NCBI GenBank assembly: GCA_002431915.1
Contig: DJEP01000022.1
Span: forward strand, 1 to 64,000
Source: Lachnospiraceae bacterium UBA5895
GTDB lineage: Bacteria; Bacillota; Clostridia; Lachnospirales; Lachnospiraceae
Direction of reading: 5' to 3'
Length of the DNA: 64,000 bases
Each line of letters begins with the position of its first letter. Position 1 is the stretch's first letter. A program made the position numbers and the translations under genes. Of this stretch, positions 59,055 to 64,000 are shown one piece after another. Under the pieces are notes generated by a model. The model was not told the origin of the DNA. It worked only from the letters and a program-made list of their open reading frames with translations, and made no database searches.

Positions 59055-60167
59055 ATGGATGAAAACACACAGGCAAAATTTGCGGAGAAGATAAAAGAGC
59101 TCCTGAATATGGCGAAAAAGAAAAAGAATGTGCTGGAGTATCAGGAAATCAGTGACTTCTTCGCGGACATGCCTCTGGAAGAGGAACAGATGGAGAAGGT
59201 TCTGGAGTATCTGGACCAGAACAACGTAGATGTACTGCGGATTACCGATGACGATGATGTGGATGATGAAGAGATCATTCTGACCGATGAGGACGAAGTG
59301 GATGTGGAGAACATCGACCTGTCCGTACCGGAAGGCGTCAGCATCGAAGATCCCGTCCGCATGTATCTGAAGGAGATCGGTAAAGTTCCTCTGTTAAGCG
59401 CCGAGGAAGAGATCGAGCTGGCACAGAGAATGGAAGAGGGCGACCAGGAGGCGAAAAAGCGTCTGGCAGAAGCCAACTTACGTCTGGTAGTCAGCATTGC
59501 CAAGAGATATGTAGGACGTGGAATGCTGTTCCTTGACCTGATCCAGGAAGGTAACTTAGGTCTGATCAAGGCAGTAGAGAAATTCGATTATCGTAAGGGA
59601 TATAAATTCTCCACCTATGCAACATGGTGGATCCGTCAGGCAATCACCAGAGCCATCGCAGACCAGGCGAGAACCATCCGTATCCCCGTGCATATGGTAG
59701 AGACCATCAACAAACTGATCCGCGTGAGCAGACAGCTGCTGCAGGAGTTAGGAAGAGAACCGACCCCCGAAGAGATCGCAGCAGAGATGAACATGCCGGT
59801 AGACAGAGTGCGTGAGATCTTGAAGATCAGCCAGGAGCCGGTATCCTTAGAGACTCCTATCGGCGAAGAGGAAGACAGCCACTTAGGCGATTTCATCCAG
59901 GACGACAATGTGCCCGTCCCTTCCGATGCAGCGGCATTTACCCTGTTAAAAGAGCAGCTGGTGGAGGTACTCGGTACTCTGACAGAGAGAGAGCAGAAGG
60001 TTCTTAGACTACGTTTCGGTCTGGATGACGGACGTGCCCGCACCCTGGAAGAAGTAGGTAAGGAATTCAACGTTACCCGTGAGCGTATTCGTCAGATCGA
60101 AGCAAAAGCACTGAGAAAATTACGTCATCCCAGCCGCAGCCGCAAACTGAAGGATTATCTGGATTAA
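59055..60167 (+). CDS. rpoD: Primary sigma factor RpoD
   Basis: Housekeeping sigma-70 of 370 residues. Region 1.1-like acidic N terminus ([20 protein letters not shown]), region 1.2 [20 protein letters not shown], region 2 [20 protein letters not shown] and [19 protein letters not shown] (-10 binding), region 3, and region 4 [20 protein letters not shown] with [20 protein letters not shown]. It ends in a 1-base overlap with the trmK ATG. Confidence 0.98.
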   Translation: MDENTQAKFAEKIKELLNMAKKKKNVLEYQEISDFFADMPLEEEQMEKVLEYLDQNNVDVLRITDDDDVDDEEIILTDEDEVDVENIDLSVPEGVSIEDPVRMYLKEIGKVPLLSAEEEIELAQRMEEGDQEAKKRLAEANLRLVVSIAKRYVGRGMLFLDLIQEGNLGLIKAVEKFDYRKGYKFSTYATWWIRQAITRAIADQARTIRIPVHMVETINKLIRVSRQLLQELGREPTPEEIAAEMNMPVDRVREILKISQEPVSLETPIGEEEDSHLGDFIQDDNVPVPSDAAAFTLLKEQLVEVLGTLTEREQKVLRLRFGLDDGRARTLEEVGKEFNVTRERIRQIEAKALRKLRHPSRSRKLKDYLD

Positions 60168-60952
60168 TGGCGGAAGTTATATTATCCAATCGAATGCAGG
60201 CATTAACAGACATGGTCACTCCCGGCACTGTGATAACAGATGTGGGGTGTGACCATGGTTTTGTATCTGTCTATCTGGTGAAGAAGGGCATTTCCCCGAG
60301 GGTGATCGCCATGGATGTACGATCCGGACCGTTAGAACATGCCAGAGAGCATATCAGGGAATACGGACTGGAGGACAGGATAGAGACAAGACTTTCTGAT
60401 GGTCTGCACAGCCTGAAGACCGGAGAGGCTGCCGGAATGATCTGTGCCGGCATGGGTGGACCTCTCATGGAGAAGATTCTTACCGAAGGAAGAGAACAGG
60501 CGAAGGGGTTTCGGGAACTGATCTTACAGCCCCAGTCGGAGATTCCGCATTTTCGGACATTCCTGATGGAAGAGGGATATCTTCTGATGGATGAGAATAT
60601 CATCTACGAAGAAGGAAAATATTATTTTATGATGAAGGTGCGCTGGTTGGGCGAGATGTCAGAAGCGGAGGTGCGGGCACAGGTGAGAGATTCCTGGAAA
60701 GCGGATGAGGCAGATTCCGGAATGGCGGAAGCATTTGGACCGATACTGTTGTCCCGTAAGGATCCGCTGCTTTTGAAGTATTTGGAATGGCAGCATGCGG
60801 AACACAGGCAGATTGTAAAACGCCTGGATGAAAAAGCGGATGCGGCGAATCCCAAAACAATACAGCGCAGGCAGGAGATCGCGGAAGAGACCGCGCTGCT
60901 TACCCGGGCACTGGAATGGTACAATAATGGTAAGGAACCGGATTGTATTTAA
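60167..60952 (+). CDS. trmK: tRNA (adenine(22)-N1)-methyltransferase
   Basis: Methylates A22 of some tRNAs. It has 261 residues. The Rossmann core begins LSNRMQALTDMVTPGTVITD, with the SAM motif VGCDHGFVSVYL, and continues AMDVRSGPLEHAREHI, LSDGL, ICAGMGGPLMEKIL and LILQPQSEIPHFRTFL. A C-terminal coiled-coil-like helix pair follows (RQIVKRLDEKADA). The start shares one base with the rpoD stop codon, the usual rpoD-trmK coupling. Confidence 0.95.
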   Translation: MAEVILSNRMQALTDMVTPGTVITDVGCDHGFVSVYLVKKGISPRVIAMDVRSGPLEHAREHIREYGLEDRIETRLSDGLHSLKTGEAAGMICAGMGGPLMEKILTEGREQAKGFRELILQPQSEIPHFRTFLMEEGYLLMDENIIYEEGKYYFMMKVRWLGEMSEAEVRAQVRDSWKADEADSGMAEAFGPILLSRKDPLLLKYLEWQHAEHRQIVKRLDEKADAANPKTIQRRQEIAEETALLTRALEWYNNGKEPDCI

Positions 60953-60999
60953 AAAATAAGACCTGTAAAAGCAAATTACAGAAGGACAGGGTGAGAAAA

Positions 61000-62655
61000 A
61001 TGATCACAGTGAAGATAAACGGTGAAGAGAGACAATATCCCCAGGGAGCTACTTACGAAGATGTAGCCAATGATTACCAGAAGGAGTATGACAATCTGAT
61101 TGCGCTGGCAGCCAGAGATGGCAAGATCAGAGAACTGTTCAAAAAGCTGACAAGGGATTGTGAGATCACCTTTTTTACATTGAAGGACGATGTGGGGAAT
61201 AAGACCTACGTGCGCTCCGCCACCATGCTTTTTCTGAAAGCGGTATTTGATGTCTACGGCAGAGAAGCAGCACAGAACTGCAGAGTGGAGTTCGCAGTGG
61301 GCAACGGATCCTATATCTCCCCCAGGGGACAGATCGCTGCGACAGAGGACAATGCCGCGAAAATCCGTGACAGAATGTGGGAACTGGTGTCGGCAAAGAC
61401 ACCTTTCTTAAAAAGATCTTATTCGCTGGATAATGCCATGGAACTGTTCCATACGGAAGGCATGAAGGATAAGGAAAAGCTGTTCCGTTACCGCAGAGGT
61501 TCTTTTGTGAACATCTATGAGATGGATGGCTATTATGATTATTATTATGGTTATATGCTGCCCAATGCAGGCTATGTAAAATGGTTCAATGTCATCGCGT
61601 ATGATGAGGGGTTTATGCTCCTGTTGCCGGATAAGCAGGATCCTACGAATGTAAAACCTTTTGTGGAGCGGAAGATGCTGTTCCAGACCCTGAAGGAATC
61701 TGAAGAGTGGGGCAAAAAGATCGGCATCGAGACTGTAGGAGATTTGAATGACCAAATCTGTCGAGGTTCTTTAAGTGAGCTGATCCTGGTACAGGAAGCG
61801 GAGCAGGAGCGCAAGATCGGCGAAATCGCCAAGGATATCGTAGGCAGAGGCGGGGTGAAGTTCGTCATGATCGCGGGACCATCTTCCTCCGGCAAAACCA
61901 GCTTTTCCCACAGATTGTCCATTCAGTTAAAGACGCTGGGCAAGACACCTCATCCCATCGGACTGGATGACTATTTTGTGAACAGAGAGTTTACCCCCAG
62001 GGATGAAAACGGGGATTATAACTTTGAATGCCTGGAAGCAATTGATGTAAAGCAGTTCAATGACGACATGTGCAGACTGTTAGCAGGAGAGCGTGTGGAG
62101 TTGCCTTCCTTTAACTTCAAGACCGGAAAACGGGAATATAAGGGCAATTTCAAGCAGCTGGGACCCGATGATATTCTGGTCATAGAGGGAATCCACGGGT
62201 TGAATGAGAAGACCTCTTATGCGCTTCCCGAGGAGAGCAAATACAAGATCTATATCAGTGCACTGACCAATATTAACATTGACGAGCATAACCGGATTCC
62301 GACTACGGACGGAAGACTCCTTCGCCGTATGGTCAGAGATGCAAGGACCAGAGGTGCGGATGCGAGACGTACCATCAGCATGTGGGCTTCCGTGCGCCGG
62401 GGCGAAGAACAGAATATCTTCCCGTTCCAGGAGGATGCGGACGCCATGTTCAACTCCGTGCTGATCTATGAACTGGCGGTATTAAAGCAGTTCGCAGAAC
62501 CGCTGTTGTTCCAGATCGACAAGGGAGAACCGGAATATTACGAAGCCAAGAGACTGTTAAAGTTCTTAGAATATTTCCTGGGTGTGACCAGCGAAAGCCT
62601 CCCCAACAATTCTCTGTGCAGAGAATTTGTTGGAGGTAGTTGCTTTAATGTGTAA
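61000..62655 (+). CDS. Nucleoside (uridine) kinase-like protein with TGS-type N terminus
   Basis: A 551-residue protein. Residues 1-60 are a TGS-like domain (VKINGEERQYPQGATYEDVA), followed by a threonyl-tRNA-synthetase-like second domain (GSYISPRGQIAATEDNAAKI, FRYRRGSFVNIYEMDGYYDY). The C-terminal 270 residues are a P-loop kinase: MIAGPSSSGKTSFSHRLSIQ, HPIGLDDYFVNREFTP, DILVIEGIHGLNEKTS and TDGRLLRRMVRDARTRG. It is probably a uridine or other nucleoside kinase. ATG 61000 has GGGTGAG 7 bp upstream. Its stop codon lies inside the first bases of repeat copy E. Confidence 0.9.
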   Translation: MITVKINGEERQYPQGATYEDVANDYQKEYDNLIALAARDGKIRELFKKLTRDCEITFFTLKDDVGNKTYVRSATMLFLKAVFDVYGREAAQNCRVEFAVGNGSYISPRGQIAATEDNAAKIRDRMWELVSAKTPFLKRSYSLDNAMELFHTEGMKDKEKLFRYRRGSFVNIYEMDGYYDYYYGYMLPNAGYVKWFNVIAYDEGFMLLLPDKQDPTNVKPFVERKMLFQTLKESEEWGKKIGIETVGDLNDQICRGSLSELILVQEAEQERKIGEIAKDIVGRGGVKFVMIAGPSSSGKTSFSHRLSIQLKTLGKTPHPIGLDDYFVNREFTPRDENGDYNFECLEAIDVKQFNDDMCRLLAGERVELPSFNFKTGKREYKGNFKQLGPDDILVIEGIHGLNEKTSYALPEESKYKIYISALTNINIDEHNRIPTTDGRLLRRMVRDARTRGADARRTISMWASVRRGEEQNIFPFQEDADAMFNSVLIYELAVLKQFAEPLLFQIDKGEPEYYEAKRLLKFLEYFLGVTSESLPNNSLCREFVGGSCFNV

Positions 62656-62824
62656 ACTATTCAGAGTCATGCAAATTAAGCATATACGTCGAATGCTTGC
62701 ATTCGTAAGAATATGCTTGATTTGATATGACGAAGTAACCACAATGAGCAAATAACAAGCAAGCTTGTTATTCAAGTAAGCATCGTCAGATGCGATTTTG
62801 CGAATATGGTTCTGAATAGTTTAC
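62652..62824 (+). repeat. Dispersed palindromic repeat, copy E (long form)
   Basis: A 173-bp element. The inverted ends GTAAACTATTCAGA / TCTGAATAGTTTAC are a perfect 14-bp match: the extra A on the left is matched by an extra T on the right. The stem CAAATTAAGCATAT pairs with ATATGCTTGATTTG around the conserved CGAATGCTTGCATTCG. The linker GAAGTAACCACAATGAGC is followed by an additional hairpin AATAACAAGC/GCTTGTTATT and then GCATC/GATGC. It supplies the stop codon of the kinase gene and ends 28 bp before the next ATG. Confidence 0.9.
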
Positions 62825-62852
62825 AAAGTAGTAGGCGAGGGATAGTTACCAA

Positions 62853-64000
62853 ATGAAACAGAAGAGGGCGGGCAATGTTATCAACAGCATAGCGGTATGG
62901 GTCGTGCGTCTGACCGGGGCGGGAATTTTTCTGTTCCTGTCCTGGTATGCGCTTCGCTACACACAGTACATGGATCCGGCGGTGGGAGAATTCCCTGTAA
63001 ATATCAAAGATTCCATGGGGCAGAACCTTTTTTTCGTAATGGCAGTTCTTCTGGTATATGCGGGTCTGCGTACGGCAGGTCGGCGGTTAAGCAACCGACC
63101 AAAGTTTTTACTGTGGTCATCCATAGGTCTGGTAACTGTGGTGACTTTATGGATGTGTATCGCCGGTCACTGGTGGATCAGTGCCATTGTACGTCCGCCG
63201 GAGGGAGACCAGCTGTATGCCTATGTGGCGGCGCTGTCTTTTTCACAGGGAAGTTACAGATCCATACTTCCGGACGGCTATTGCGGAATCTATCCGCACC
63301 AGCTGGGATTTACGGCGATTCTTGAACTTTTTTTCAAAATCACCGGAACCACGGAATTTTATCAATGGCAGAAGTTCAATGTTCTCTGTCTTGGCGGAAT
63401 TGTTATCCTGGGATATCTGACTGTGAGAGAGCTGGGTGGAAAGTGGGCAGAACAGATTCTGTATTGCCTGCTGATGGCAGCCTGTTTTCCCATGATCTTT
63501 TATACCAGCTGGGTATATGGAGAACTCTTAAGCATTTTGTGTTCCCTGACGGTGGGATGGATGCTTTTATGCTATGGGAACAGCAGAAAAATAGGATGGA
63601 TGATGGGCATACTGCCGGTAGCGGTTTTGGGAATGCTGGTACGGAAAAATTTCCTAATTCTGTTACTTGCCCTTGCCCTGGTACTTACGGTGTGGGGAAT
63701 CGTGCAGAGGGACCGGTGGGCATTTGTATTTGCGGGACTTGCGGTGATCCTTCCGTTATTGTCGTATCAGGGGATCTATAAAATGTATGAGGTCCGTTCC
63801 GGCTACGAACGCAGTGCAGGTCTGCCGGTGACTTCCTGGATCTCCATGGGATTGCAGGAGAACCAGGGCAGATATGGCTGGTATTATGATTATCCGCTGA
63901 CTCTGTATAAGGAAGCGGGGCAGGATGCCGGCATTGTAGAGGCACAGACGAGGGAAGATATCCGTGAGAGATTACATACTTTTGTGGGATCTCCGGGGTA
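62853..64000 (+). CDS. GT-C-type membrane glycosyltransferase-like protein (3' end outside window)
   Basis: The frame is open from ATG 62853 to the window end, 382 codons so far. The N-terminal helix (LTGAGIFLFLSWYALRY) is followed by an external loop and further membrane segments. The motif RPPEGDQLYAYVAALSFSQG after the third helix resembles the acidic first-loop motif of GT-C glycosyltransferases, and several later helices are present (QILYCLLMAACFPMIFYTSW, NFLILLLALALVLTVWGIVQ). This suggests transfer of sugar from a polyprenyl carrier to a surface glycan. GAGGG lies 11 bp upstream. Repeat E lies just before. Confidence 0.75.
   Translation, partial: MKQKRAGNVINSIAVWVVRLTGAGIFLFLSWYALRYTQYMDPAVGEFPVNIKDSMGQNLFFVMAVLLVYAGLRTAGRRLSNRPKFLLWSSIGLVTVVTLWMCIAGHWWISAIVRPPEGDQLYAYVAALSFSQGSYRSILPDGYCGIYPHQLGFTAILELFFKITGTTEFYQWQKFNVLCLGGIVILGYLTVRELGGKWAEQILYCLLMAACFPMIFYTSWVYGELLSILCSLTVGWMLLCYGNSRKIGWMMGILPVAVLGMLVRKNFLILLLALALVLTVWGIVQRDRWAFVFAGLAVILPLLSYQGIYKMYEVRSGYERSAGLPVTSWISMGLQENQGRYGWYYDYPLTLYKEAGQDAGIVEAQTREDIRERLHTFVGSPG

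Noticed and set aside
62603..62633. A strong hairpin CCAACAATTCTCTG / CAGAGAATTTGTTGG near the end of the kinase gene
   Set aside because: It lies inside codons for a conserved C terminus (NNSLCREFVGG) and has no T-run, so I do not call it a terminator, although it sits just before repeat E.
1..64000. CRISPR array or cas genes
   Set aside because: No regularly spaced direct repeats of suitable length and no Cas-like proteins were found.
1..64000. Insertion sequence transposase or integrase genes
   Set aside because: No transposase, integrase or recombinase frame could be recognised, even next to the dispersed repeats or the accessory zone.

Overview
The window is chromosomal DNA from a low-to-mid GC anaerobic Firmicute, most likely a gut Lachnospiraceae (Clostridia). 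This rests on gene content and style: strong AGGAGG-type ribosome binding sites, a bifunctional chorismate mutase-prephenate dehydratase, a folB-folK fusion, a bifunctional homocysteine methyltransferase/MTHFR, a nucleoside kinase with TGS domain, a C_GCAxxG_C_C protein and an rpoD-trmK pair. No species is claimed.

Layout. 1-8.3 kb: uronate/ketodeoxygluconate catabolism (RpiB-type isomerase, KDPG aldolase with an extra C-terminal domain, KDG kinase) with a multi-hairpin RNA candidate between aldolase and kinase. It is followed by an AT-rich insert with an AraC-HTH/GyrB-ATPase-like fusion and a HigBA-like toxin-antitoxin pair. Next comes a deletion scar joining an LplB-type permease start to a solute-binding-protein tail, then an intact GH42 beta-galactosidase. 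8.3-12.6 kb: pyrBI, a nitroreductase, a PH-domain protein and a MATE exporter. 13-17.3 kb: folate operon folC-folE-HD protein-folP-folBK. 17.2-19.8 kb: Gx-type transporter, NusG-II protein, ApbE flavin transferase and a zinc-type ArsR sensor. 20-29 kb: DUF5050 protein, pheA, an AAA+ ATPase, ppx-ppk polyphosphate genes, maf and a HAD phosphatase. 29-39 kb: a partial division/cell-wall cluster (murD, ftsW, murA, ftsQ, ftsZ), a flippase-like membrane protein and ftsH.

38.8-46.4 kb is an accessory, partly decayed zone. It holds a 5'-truncated solute-binding-protein gene, a DUF4143-type ATPase that has lost its Walker A segment and lies between two copies of a promoter segment, a candidate PD-(D/E)xK nuclease, a HEPN/MNT pair, a RelE-type pair and a tRNA-Leu(AAG). 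46.5-56 kb: a redox-type C_GCAxxG protein, a membrane protein with a TetR regulator, a FucO-like dehydrogenase, the methionine/folate enzyme, a lone FliD-like protein, tRNA-Leu(CAG), and an acyltransferase/zinc-ribbon membrane protein/esterase set. 56-64 kb: the dgt-dnaG-rpoD-trmK macromolecular-synthesis block, a uridine-kinase-like gene and the start of a membrane glycosyltransferase.

The most unusual structure is a family of five dispersed palindromic repeats (20994, 22298, 32103, 55062, 62652). They share inverted ends TAACTATTCAGA, a conserved CGAATGC/GCATTCG hairpin and a conserved linker. Their stems differ in sequence but keep pairing. All five end 20-29 bp before a start codon, with the ribosome binding site just outside. 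I do not recognise this family as a described one.
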